From positions 1 to 8,387 of the forward strand of contig CAMHIH010000033.1 of NCBI GenBank assembly GCA_946185175.1: a DNA stretch of 8,387 bases, read 5' to 3'. The position numbers were made by a program, and so were the translations under genes. Positions within the stretch are counted from its first letter, which is position 1. Each line of letters opens with the position of its first letter. Shown piece by piece: positions 1-5,886 of this stretch. This DNA comes from an uncultured Candidatus Saccharibacteria bacterium (lineage in GTDB: Bacteria; Patescibacteriota; Saccharimonadia; Saccharimonadales; Saccharimonadaceae). The notes under the pieces are model-generated. The model did not search any database. It was given only the letters and a program-made list of their open reading frames with translations, and had not been told where the DNA came from.

Positions 1-295
1 TGTTCCGATAATATTCCCGACCGCCATATCAAATTCGCCTTTACGCGAAGCGCCAACAGTCATCGTAAGTTCCGGCAACGAAGTGCTAATAACGATTGCT
101 GTCATTGTGATTATTTTTTGACTTATTCCCATTTCGCGCGCAAGTGCCGAATGCGGCAATAGTTAACGCAATTAACATTTTAGGGACACGAAGTTTAATA
201 GCTAGTGAGGAGGCAGCATCAACAAAGACATCGGACGCCTTAATAAGTCCGATTAGGCCCACTATCAACAGTACTAGATTGAAAAATATCTCCAT
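1..295 (-). pseudogene. Calcium/sodium (CaCA family) antiporter, 5' part, with internal deletion and frameshift; runs off the window
   Basis: Reading leftward from the ATG at 295, about 51 residues match the start of a CaCA/YrbG-type K+-independent Na+/Ca2+ exchanger: a hydrophobic helix, then KASDVFVDAASSLAIKLRVP and LTIAAFGT, the beginning of alpha repeat 1. The expected continuation (S-x-PE and several further helices) is absent. In another frame the sequence goes straight into SALAREMGIS, then ISTSLPELTMTVGASRKGE and AVGNIIGT. That is alpha repeat 2 of the same family and is open to base 1. In the first frame translation stops at 86. The junction lies at about 142-150, where AAGTGCCGA (plus strand) could code for both FGT and SAL. 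Known family members have about 300-350 residues with both repeats separated by a loop and helices. I infer deletion between short repeats plus a frame change, or an assembly error. It may be the last gene of the leftward unit, but it also has its own candidate promoter. Confidence 0.72.
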
Positions 296-312
296 GCCCT
301 ACCCTAATTATT

Positions 313-321
313 ATTCTAGCA
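313..321 (-). promoter_or_regulatory. Extended -10 box for the antiporter fragment
   Basis: On the minus strand this reads TGC-TAGAAT, an extended -10 (TGn plus hexamer). It ends 17 nt before the ATG at 295, giving a predicted leader of about 10 nt that contains AGGGTAGGG. No convincing -35 is visible. The identical nine bases precede the kinase-like gene at 2014. Confidence 0.4.
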
Positions 322-337
322 AACAACTATAACCACG

Positions 338-1534
338 TTACGCGTCGCCAAGTACATGTACGCCACCGTACTTTGAACCGTCAATTAAGTAGATTGGGAT
401 TCCGAACGATTTTGCGTAGTGTTTTTGCGAATCCGTAATTTCCGAAGCATCCTTGCCGAATACTACTATGCAATTTGGCATGATTAATTTTTCGGTTTTG
501 CCGTAGCTACCATCAGCAAAACGGTCAAGAACAACTTCATTGAAGTTTGACATGGCATCCGGTCGGCCAGTTCTAATCAATAATTCATCCGGCAACATTA
601 GGCGTTCATTACCATGATTGCCCGTGATGCTAAAGCGCGAACGCGCTGCAGTACTGCTACCGCAATCCTCTTCAGACATCGTGACGATGGAATCGTCCTC
701 GATTTCCGTGAAGCCAAAAATTATTTCACCATTCATGTAGATATTGATATTTTCACTAGAAATTAATGAGGTTGATAAGCCATGCGGGATTACATCTTTA
801 CCTGGTCGCGGAGTTGTCCAGGCCTGTTTAGGGTCATCTTCCCCTATTTCTTTATGATCGCCCTGTGCTGAGTGCATTGCATCGCGCACGTGCACTAACA
901 TTTTAAACTCTGCTCCATCAAAGCGGACGAGCGGAATATCGCCATCAATTATTTCGTGATGAAGCCCGTCCCTATCTTTACCATCATCTTTAAATAAAGC
1001 CTTTTGATATTCGCGATTATAGTATCTGATGATTTTTTCTTTAATATGACCAAGGTCGTGGCGAAAATCTCTCTGGTTTAAACCTGCCAGCGAATCAACG
1101 CCATTTAAAATACCGAAAGCCAAGGCGAGTTGCAATGCTTCGCTCTCGTCGATTACGCCTTTTTGAATATAATCATGAATTTGCTCGAAATCGTATTTCG
1201 GCTCGTCGCCTTCAGTGCTATAGACGCGCTGCTCCACTAAGGTAGCACCGTCGCTTTTGCGTACTATCCCCATACGGCTGATTGTGCCGTCTGGATTCAG
1301 CTCGTCTTCAATGCGCTTTTCTACGTCACCTTCACGAGCTGCTCGAATTATTTCTTTATGGATTTCCCGGCTCGCATCGTCAACCCCCCATCGTTTATAA
1401 TCACTAGCTATTGCGCCGATGACTTGGAATTCCCGCACCATACCATCTTTGGAGCGATGAAAAATTTCCCAACAACGCTGATCTTCGGGGCTTGCCAATT
1501 TCTCATTTTCGTTAGATTTTTCGTGATTAACCAT
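338..1534 (-). CDS. Uncharacterised 398-residue protein with a conserved C-terminal domain also seen in Bacillota hypothetical proteins
   Basis: I cannot name this protein. It is soluble, charged, and has no signal peptide or membrane helix. Residues 1-210 are mostly helical, acidic and basic mixed. From about 211 a more globular part begins (FKMLVHVRDAMHSAQGD), followed by HGLSTSLISSENINIY (251-266) and IIFGFTEIEDDSI (271-283). LPDELLIRTGR (314-324), FNEVVLDRF (331-339), MPNCIVVFGKD (352-362) and AKSFGIPIYLID (374-385) follow. From memory, this last series resembles a domain in uncharacterised clostridial and bacillar proteins (LP-D-LI-NTR, NEVV-R, P-xIV-F, A--F-IPI--ID). No function is established for it that I know of. 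The start at 1534 lies 23 nt after the upstream membrane-protein gene, so the two are probably co-transcribed. It lacks a good Shine-Dalgarno (only AAAGAG close to the ATG), and Met32 is a possible later start. Confidence 0.8.
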   Translation of the reverse strand: MVNHEKSNENEKLASPEDQRCWEIFHRSKDGMVREFQVIGAIASDYKRWGVDDASREIHKEIIRAAREGDVEKRIEDELNPDGTISRMGIVRKSDGATLVEQRVYSTEGDEPKYDFEQIHDYIQKGVIDESEALQLALAFGILNGVDSLAGLNQRDFRHDLGHIKEKIIRYYNREYQKALFKDDGKDRDGLHHEIIDGDIPLVRFDGAEFKMLVHVRDAMHSAQGDHKEIGEDDPKQAWTTPRPGKDVIPHGLSTSLISSENINIYMNGEIIFGFTEIEDDSIVTMSEEDCGSSTAARSRFSITGNHGNERLMLPDELLIRTGRPDAMSNFNEVVLDRFADGSYGKTEKLIMPNCIVVFGKDASEITDSQKHYAKSFGIPIYLIDGSKYGGVHVLGDA

Positions 1535-1557
1535 ACTCTTTATTTTTGTTTAAAAAT

Positions 1558-1971
1558 TTAACCGTAGTATTTTTCGTAAAGTTGCCGATTATTAATAAAC
1601 TGCAAAGTATAGATTACAGCCAGCACAACTCCAACGATTAATGCGGATAGCGCCAAATTGATGTCGCCCTGCTCTGATGGGTATATTTCCAGCATTACAC
1701 CAAAGATATAGGCCAGCGAAATAAACGAAACCAGATAACACAATCCGGCAACAATACCAAATAGTTTAACGCGATGTAATAAATTCTTTTGCGCGTCTTC
1801 TGGCTTATTGCGCCTGGCGCGTCTTTCGGCGTATTGTTCACCTAGCTTATCGATATCAATGCCGGATCCAACTGCACCAGATTTACTGATACGATCGACG
1901 ACTATGCTTACTATTATCGAAAAAACGATAATTGCGATAAACGGACCAAAGTCGAACGAGTTTCCTTCCAT
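1558..1971 (-). CDS. Small membrane protein with three predicted helices, unknown function
   Basis: This is a 137-residue protein with hydrophobic segments at about 10-25, 70-94 and 104-126, so an integral membrane protein. Between the first and second helices lies a hydrophilic loop of some 40 residues, rich in Arg and Lys (around 50-70: RRARRNK, HRVK). By the positive-inside rule the loop should be cytoplasmic, which places the N-terminus outside and the short tail (NNRQLYEKYYG) inside. I recognise no catalytic or family motif. It is the first gene of a leftward unit with the 338-1534 gene (23-nt gap). A -10 box ends 7 nt before the ATG, implying a leaderless or nearly leaderless message. 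The start at 1971 is supported by that box and by the divergent gene beginning at 2014. Confidence 0.75.
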   Translation of the reverse strand: MEGNSFDFGPFIAIIVFSIIVSIVVDRISKSGAVGSGIDIDKLGEQYAERRARRNKPEDAQKNLLHRVKLFGIVAGLCYLVSFISLAYIFGVMLEIYPSEQGDINLALSALIVGVVLAVIYTLQFINNRQLYEKYYG

Positions 1972-1978
1972 TAGTTAT

Positions 1979-1987
1979 ATGATAGCA
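1979..1987 (-). promoter_or_regulatory. Extended -10 promoter, leftward, for the membrane-protein unit
   Basis: On the minus strand this reads TGC-TATCAT, ending 7 nt before the ATG at 1971. Transcription would begin at or within a base or so of the start codon, so the message should be leaderless. No clear -35 is seen; the TGn extension may compensate. It lies back to back with the rightward promoter at 1999-2007 inside a 42-nt divergent gap. Confidence 0.5.
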
Positions 1988-1998
1988 TGCGTTAATAA

Positions 1999-2007
1999 TG
2001 CTAGAAT
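1999..2007 (+). promoter_or_regulatory. Extended -10 promoter, rightward, for the kinase-like gene
   Basis: This reads TGC-TAGAAT, ending 6 nt before the ATG at 2014. The transcription start would fall on or next to the A of the start codon, so no Shine-Dalgarno is possible. This supports 2014 as the true start. No clear -35 is visible upstream. Confidence 0.55.
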
Positions 2008-2013
2008 GTAGTT

Positions 2014-2610
2014 ATGATTACGCTTTTTGGCGCGCCGGGCGCAGGAAAAACAGTTCAGGGGCAACTGCTTGCAAATAAATACCACTGGAGTTGGGTATCT
2101 TATCGTGATTTATTAGCTAGCCTACATGATCGCGATATTTCTTTTGCACTCGAGCATGGCATGTTTATCGATGACGATAAGGCTACGAAAGTCATGGACA
2201 AAGCCCTACAACGTCTTGGCCGCTCAGGTAAAAGAGTAATTCTAGACGGCTATCCAGCTGACTATCGTCAATTGAAGTGGCTGATTGACAACAAGCGCAT
2301 TAACGATTTGGAAGGTGCCATCGTGTTACGCGTACCGCGCGGTGAATTATGGCGACGTCTAGTCGAGCGGAAGCGTGTGGACGATACGCGGGCTGCGATT
2401 GAGCGCCGCCAAGATTTATATGACCGTAATATTACTGGCATGATTCGCACATTAACCATGAATGGAATAGAGGTACGCGAAGTTGATGGCGGCAATCAGC
2501 CAGAAGATGTCCTGGAACGCATCGAAGATGTTTTAGCCGATTGGAATATGATTCCGAAAAAACAGTACGAAAAAATTTCGGAAAGCGCTTTAGCCAGGAA
2601 GCTCCGTTAG
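2014..2610 (+). CDS. Adenylate-kinase-like nucleoside monophosphate kinase, divergent, short LID
   Basis: This is a 198-residue P-loop kinase of the adenylate kinase fold. Visible parts are the P-loop GAPGAGKT (6-13), VILDGYP (75-81, equivalent of the Adk DGFPR signature) and the closing segment R121-V-DD with R132, matching E. coli Adk R156-x-DD and R167. The LID is the short kind without zinc cysteines. Two AMP-site residues are missing. The Adk signature ends in arginine (E. coli R88) but here reads DGYPAD. The usual STGDxLR carrying R36 is VSYRDLLA. Donor binding and catalysis therefore look intact, while acceptor binding must differ from a standard Adk. It may phosphorylate another nucleotide or have a different role, and the organism's housekeeping adk is probably elsewhere. 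The C-terminal tail after about 180 is basic and extra. The gene has its own promoter and ends one base from the stop of the convergent ASCH gene. Confidence 0.85.
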   Translation: MITLFGAPGAGKTVQGQLLANKYHWSWVSYRDLLASLHDRDISFALEHGMFIDDDKATKVMDKALQRLGRSGKRVILDGYPADYRQLKWLIDNKRINDLEGAIVLRVPRGELWRRLVERKRVDDTRAAIERRQDLYDRNITGMIRTLTMNGIEVREVDGGNQPEDVLERIEDVLADWNMIPKKQYEKISESALARKLR

Positions 2611-2611
2611 A

Positions 2612-3313
2612 CTATTGATTGCTCCAATTTGGTCCGCGATTACTATCGCGCAGTAGATAACGACCAGGAAATTTTTGCTCAATCGTAAAACCGTTATATA
2701 AACGATTTAATTTATCGGCTTCAGCTGGCGTGGATACGGGAAAATAGTCCGTATAATAAACATCTTTTTCTTCGCCAATACCATGATACTCAGAATATTG
2801 CATTAGAAAATATCCGCCGCATTTACCGCAACGACAAAAGATACGATGCCCATCATCCCAAGTATGCAAATTATGGCCATATGCCATATCGCCGTAATTT
2901 TCGATACGTTCTAGTTCAATATGCTTAACGGCTTCTTCAGCATTTTCCATAGCAAAAGCTTCACAGAGTTTGCCGCCATCGTCTAGTTCAAATTCAATTG
3001 CCACGGTGCCATACTTAGTAATTTCAGCTTCGGAATAGAATTCTGGAAAGAGTGCTAAATACTGCTCCTTCGTGTATTTATTGGAATATAAACGCTCAAT
3101 AGTATAAGCATCAGCCAATTCGGCGAAATCTTTAAAACGTTTCAGACCCGTAACGTGTCCGTATAGTCGCTCAATTTCATCGGGACGCTTCAAGAATATG
3201 AGCGCATCGCCCAGTTCGAGACGTTGACGTTTTTCGTCAAAAACGCGCGCTTCGACGTTTTTAGTGCCACGCTTGACGGTTTCAAATATTTCCGGATGAA
3301 GATGAATCTGCAT
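2612..3313 (-). CDS. ASCH-domain protein with C-terminal cysteine (zinc-ribbon-like) region
   Basis: This is a 233-residue protein. Residues 1-110 fit an ASCH domain (PUA-like beta barrel, thought to bind RNA). They show ETVKRGTKNVEARVFDEKR near the start, LGDALIFLKR (34-43), a strand with GHVTGLKRFKDFAEL (52-66), and the closing YGTVAIEF (101-108). Residues 115-150 are a linker. The C-terminal part begins with FCRCGKCGGYFL (159-170), whose Cys160, 162 and 165 with His177 could hold a metal. It ends in an aromatic-rich stretch. The role is unknown; ASCH proteins are proposed to act in RNA metabolism or translation-linked regulation, and a few have nucleotide or nucleoside hydrolase activity. 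The start at 3313 is supported by a -10 box 6 nt upstream. It converges on the kinase-like gene with a single base between the stop codons. Confidence 0.8.
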   Translation of the reverse strand: MQIHLHPEIFETVKRGTKNVEARVFDEKRQRLELGDALIFLKRPDEIERLYGHVTGLKRFKDFAELADAYTIERLYSNKYTKEQYLALFPEFYSEAEITKYGTVAIEFELDDGGKLCEAFAMENAEEAVKHIELERIENYGDMAYGHNLHTWDDGHRIFCRCGKCGGYFLMQYSEYHGIGEEKDVYYTDYFPVSTPAEADKLNRLYNGFTIEQKFPGRYLLRDSNRGPNWSNQ

Positions 3314-3319
3314 AAGTTC

Positions 3320-3328
3320 ATTGTAACA
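3320..3328 (-). promoter_or_regulatory. Extended -10 promoter for the ASCH-domain gene
   Basis: On the minus strand this reads TGT-TACAAT, ending 6 nt before the ATG at 3313, again placed for a leaderless message. It lies about 20 nt downstream of the T-run of the preceding terminator, so the ASCH gene appears to be transcribed separately from the 88-residue gene. Confidence 0.55.
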
Positions 3329-3349
3329 TTACGACGGTGATGCCTGTGG

Positions 3350-3383
3350 CATAAAAAATACCGCGGGCCAAGTGCGCCCGCGG
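3350..3383 (-). terminator. Rho-independent terminator of the 88-residue gene
   Basis: The perfect 8-bp stem CCGCGGGC/GCCCGCGG (3361-3368 with 3376-3383) has a 7-nt loop. On the minus strand it is followed by TATTTTTTAT. The stem begins 27 nt after the stop codon at 3411. The T-run exists on the minus side only, so it acts leftward. It is the clearest terminator in the window. Confidence 0.88.
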
Positions 3384-3410
3384 GGTCGAAGTTATATAGA
3401 GAGGCTTGCG

Positions 3411-3677
3411 CTATTTCGCACTAAATACCTCGATGGAGGTGTTGTCGTCGGCATACTTGTGCGAGAATAAAGCTTCGTGTAGTGACGACGAGCCACCAAG
3501 TTGCCGGGCAAACACCATCGCCCGTGCTGAAATACAGGCAGAGGCGCCCACCTTCAATGACAACCATGTCGAGACTGTAAAGCTGTGAATAGTGGCTCCT
3601 AGTAAAGTAGATGTTCCCCCAATCTCAATTTCTGTACCAGGGTTATGCATGCCGTCGATGTTGTACTGGACTTTCAT
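3411..3677 (-). CDS. 88-residue orphan protein, unknown function, with strong RBS and own terminator
   Basis: I do not recognise this protein. It starts MKVQYNIDGMHNPGTEIEIGG and has a Ser/Thr/Gly/Ala-rich middle (TSTLLGATIHSF, LKVGASACISARAM). It then has a more polar end (SSSLHEALFSHKYADDN) and terminates in IEVFSAK. There is no signal peptide or convincing membrane helix, and only one cysteine. Alternating hydrophobic residues suggest beta strands. The frame is open ten codons further up (Met at 3707). I chose 3677 because GGGAGG sits 7 nt before it. Independent signs that this is a real gene are the textbook Shine-Dalgarno and a clean terminator shortly after the stop. It is a single-gene unit divergent from the suf operon. 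Unlike its neighbours, it appears to have a normal 5' leader. Confidence 0.7.
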   Translation of the reverse strand: MKVQYNIDGMHNPGTEIEIGGTSTLLGATIHSFTVSTWLSLKVGASACISARAMVFARQLGGSSSLHEALFSHKYADDNTSIEVFSAK

Positions 3678-3684
3678 GTCGTGT

Positions 3685-3690
3685 CCTCCC
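3685..3690 (-). promoter_or_regulatory. Strong Shine-Dalgarno that fixes the start of the 88-residue gene
   Basis: On the minus strand this reads GGGAGG, within AAAGGGAGGACA, 7 nt before the ATG at 3677. It is the best ribosome binding site in the window, and it favours 3677 over the upstream ATG at 3707, which has none. Confidence 0.75.
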
Positions 3691-3723
3691 TTTCTAACAA
3701 GGTGCAAAACAATGGGTTTCTTG

Positions 3724-3739
3724 CCTCATCTATCTGAGG
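3724..3739. other. Small inverted repeat in the divergent gap
   Basis: CCTCA-TCTATC-TGAGG is a 5-bp stem with a 6-nt loop. It would lie in the 5' leader of the 88-residue gene if that is transcribed from around 3748-3775, where TTGCGA, 16 nt and AATAAT form a weak minus-strand promoter candidate. It could be a protein site, a leader hairpin or chance. Confidence 0.25.
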
Positions 3740-3792
3740 TGATTTTCATTATTTTATATTTTGGAGTTTTCGCAAATTTGTTATGCTTGTGT

Positions 3793-3821
3793 TTGATTGC
3801 TGAAATGAGCCGAATTAAAAT
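3793..3821 (+). promoter_or_regulatory. Promoter of the suf operon
   Basis: This is a -35 TTGATT (3793-3798), a 17-nt spacer and a -10 TAAAAT (3816-3821). The -10 ends 6 nt before the sufC ATG, so transcription should start at or next to the start codon. No Shine-Dalgarno precedes sufC, which agrees with a leaderless message. The palindrome CAAATTTG (3773-3780) lies just upstream of the -35. Confidence 0.6.
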
Positions 3822-3827
3822 AGAAAC

Positions 3828-4559
3828 ATGACGACAAAGCTACTAGAAGTTAGCAAATTATCCGTTAAGGCAGCGGATAAGCAAATACTGCAAGGCATCG
3901 ACCTGACAATTCAGTCGGGCGAAACGGTTGCTATCCTTGGCCCAAACGGAGCTGGCAAATCAACTCTTGCGCGAGCTATCATGGGGCTCGATGCATTGCG
4001 CTGCTCTGGCAAAGTATTATTCGAGGCAAAAGATATCACAAAATTATCAGTAGATACTCGGGCACGAAAAGGTTTGTTCTTAAGCTATCAAAGCCCAGTC
4101 GAAATTCCTGGCCTCCCGCTCAATGAAGTATTGCGAGCAGCAAATGATGCCCGGAAAAAGAAAATGCGTCTAACCGACTTCCAACTAAAGATGTCAGAAA
4201 TACTTGAAGAATTAAATTTAAGCCCATTCGTTGGCACGCGAGAATTAAATGTCGGTTTTAGCGGCGGTGAAAAGAAAAAACTCGAAATCGCGCAAATGAT
4301 GATGTTAGAGCCAAAGCTTGCCATGCTGGACGAAATAGATTCCGGTTTAGACATTGATGCCGCTACAAAAATGTCACAATCACTCCGCAACTATCAAAAA
4401 AGAACCAATATTGCATACATGATAATCACGCACAACATGCGCATTTTACAAAAGTTAAAAGTTGACAGAGTTTATGTTATTAAGTCGGGCAAACTTTCTT
4501 CCACTGGAACCAAGAAATTATTAGACGAAATACAACAAAATGGGTTCAAAAATGTCTGA
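3828..4559 (+). CDS. sufC: SufC, ATPase of the SUF Fe-S cluster assembly scaffold
   Basis: This is a 243-residue cytoplasmic ABC-type ATPase that powers the SufBCD scaffold and is not a transporter. Its parts in order are Walker A GPNGAGKST (38-46), the Q-loop in SYQSP (Q88) and the signature FSGGEKKKLEI (144-154). Walker B follows with the SufC-typical LDEIDSGLDID (167-177), then the H-loop histidine in ITHNMRIL (H202). FSGGEKK and DEIDSGLDID separate SufC from other ABC ATPases. Length is normal for the family (about 245-260). It is the first gene of sufCBDSU. The start at 3828 is set by a promoter whose -10 ends 6 nt upstream. Its stop overlaps the sufB start by 8 nt. Confidence 0.97.
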   Translation: MTTKLLEVSKLSVKAADKQILQGIDLTIQSGETVAILGPNGAGKSTLARAIMGLDALRCSGKVLFEAKDITKLSVDTRARKGLFLSYQSPVEIPGLPLNEVLRAANDARKKKMRLTDFQLKMSEILEELNLSPFVGTRELNVGFSGGEKKKLEIAQMMMLEPKLAMLDEIDSGLDIDAATKMSQSLRNYQKRTNIAYMIITHNMRILQKLKVDRVYVIKSGKLSSTGTKKLLDEIQQNGFKNV

Positions 4560-5886
4560 CCAATATCGTGGATTGAGCCGAGCGATTGTCGAAAAAATTT
4601 CGCAACGAAAAAATGACCCAGAATGGATGCGCGAATTACGACTCGCGGCCCTTGATGTTTATAACGGAATGCCGATGCCCAAGTTTGGGCCAGATTTGAG
4701 CGAACTAGATCTGGATAACATTGAAAGTTATGTCGAAGCTAGCTCTGCAATGGTGGATGATTGGAATAAAGTTCCACAAGAAATTCGTCAAACATTCGAA
4801 CAACTAGGGATACCGCAGGCCGAACAATCCGGTCTAGCTGGCGTGGGCGCCCAATACGACTCAGAATTGGTCTACCATAATATCCAACAAGCGGTTGCCG
4901 ATACTGGCGTAGTATATATGGGGCTCGAGGCGGCATTACATAGTAATTATGCCGAAATAATCCAAGATAAATTCATGCAATTAGTGCCAATCGACGACCA
5001 TAAATTTGCCGCATTACATGCCGCCGTCTGGAGCGGTGGTTCGTTCGTATATGTACCACGCGGAGTAAGTGTAGAATTTCCCCTACAGTCGTATTACCGT
5101 TTTAATGCACCTGGTGCCGGACAATTCGAACATACTCTAATTATTGTCGACGATGACGCTGATTTGCATTTTATCGAAGGCTGTTCGGCGCCAAAATATA
5201 ATGTCGCTAATTTACATGCTGGGTGCGTAGAAATCTATGTTGGCAAAAATGCACGCGTAAAATATTCGACGGTTGAAAACTGGTCGAAAAATATGTTTAA
5301 CCTCAACACAAAGCGTGCGATTGTGGCCGAGGGCGGCAAAATCGAATGGATAACTGGTTCGTTTGGTTCCCATGTCTCAATGCTCTATCCTTGCGCAATT
5401 TTGGACGGCAATGGCGCATCAATGGAATATACGGGCGTTAGTTTTGCTGGGCAAAAACAAATACTCGATACGGGCGTAAAAGTCGAACATCGGGCCGCCA
5501 ATACGAGGTCAATCATTAATGCAAAATCCATCGCAAAAGATGGAGGTATTAATACATTTCGAAATGTTGTGAAAATTACAACAGATGCTAAAAAGAGTCG
5601 TTCATTTACGGATTGCCAGTCATTGATGCTCGATTCTTTATCTAAATCTGAAACAATTCCATTCTTCGACATTCAAACCGACGATGCCGAGGTTGCGCAT
5701 GAGGCTAATATTGGTAAAATTAGCACTCAAGAAATTGAGTTTTTGATGTCGCGCGGCTTACAGGAAGACGTCGCGAGGTCATTGATAGTACGCGGCTTCG
5801 CAAACGATGTTTCGAAAGAATTGCCTTTTGAATATGCGGCCGAAATGAATAATCTTATTAAGTTAGAAATGTCGGAGAATATGTGA
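4552..5886 (+). CDS. sufB: SufB, Fe-S scaffold protein
   Basis: This is a 444-residue scaffold subunit on which nascent clusters form. The N-terminal helical part (to about 150) is followed by GGSFVYVPRGVSVEFPLQSY, the classic SufB entry to the beta-helix core. The core ends around C355 in FTDCQSLML. Cys355 matches E. coli SufB C405, and the glutamate in VAHEA (Glu384) matches E434; both are needed for cluster building and both are kept. The C-terminal helical domain (GKISTQEIEFLMSRGL, then IVRGFANDV and ELPFEY) is the SufC-binding part. At 444 residues it is slightly shorter than E. coli SufB (495). I chose the ATG at 4552, giving an 8-nt overlap (ATGTCTGA) with sufC. An ATG at 4540 would add MGSK. 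Neither has a clear Shine-Dalgarno, so coupling to sufC translation is likely. Confidence 0.96.
   Translation: MSDQYRGLSRAIVEKISQRKNDPEWMRELRLAALDVYNGMPMPKFGPDLSELDLDNIESYVEASSAMVDDWNKVPQEIRQTFEQLGIPQAEQSGLAGVGAQYDSELVYHNIQQAVADTGVVYMGLEAALHSNYAEIIQDKFMQLVPIDDHKFAALHAAVWSGGSFVYVPRGVSVEFPLQSYYRFNAPGAGQFEHTLIIVDDDADLHFIEGCSAPKYNVANLHAGCVEIYVGKNARVKYSTVENWSKNMFNLNTKRAIVAEGGKIEWITGSFGSHVSMLYPCAILDGNGASMEYTGVSFAGQKQILDTGVKVEHRAANTRSIINAKSIAKDGGINTFRNVVKITTDAKKSRSFTDCQSLMLDSLSKSETIPFFDIQTDDAEVAHEANIGKISTQEIEFLMSRGLQEDVARSLIVRGFANDVSKELPFEYAAEMNNLIKLEMSENM
5874..5877 (+). promoter_or_regulatory. Shine-Dalgarno deciding the sufD start
   Basis: GGAG lies 8 nt before the ATG at 5886 and inside the end of sufB. 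It favours ATG 5886 over the GTG at 5883, which would sit only 5 nt away. The resulting stop/start overlap is TGATG. Confidence 0.55.

Noticed and set aside
144..332. Plus-strand 62-residue frame
   Set aside because: It is the antisense shadow of the antiporter fragment, which has clear family motifs.
3352..3383. GC-rich hairpin as a bidirectional terminator or operator
   Set aside because: The T-run occurs only on the minus-strand 3' side; the plus side continues GGGTCGAAG, so it acts for the leftward gene only.
3406..3588. Plus-strand 60-residue frame opposite the 88-residue gene
   Set aside because: It lies antisense to a gene with its own RBS and terminator, and shows no motif or upstream signal.
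3411..3707. Start of the 88-residue gene at the upstream ATG (98 residues)
   Set aside because: No ribosome site precedes it, while GGGAGG lies 7 nt before the ATG at 3677.
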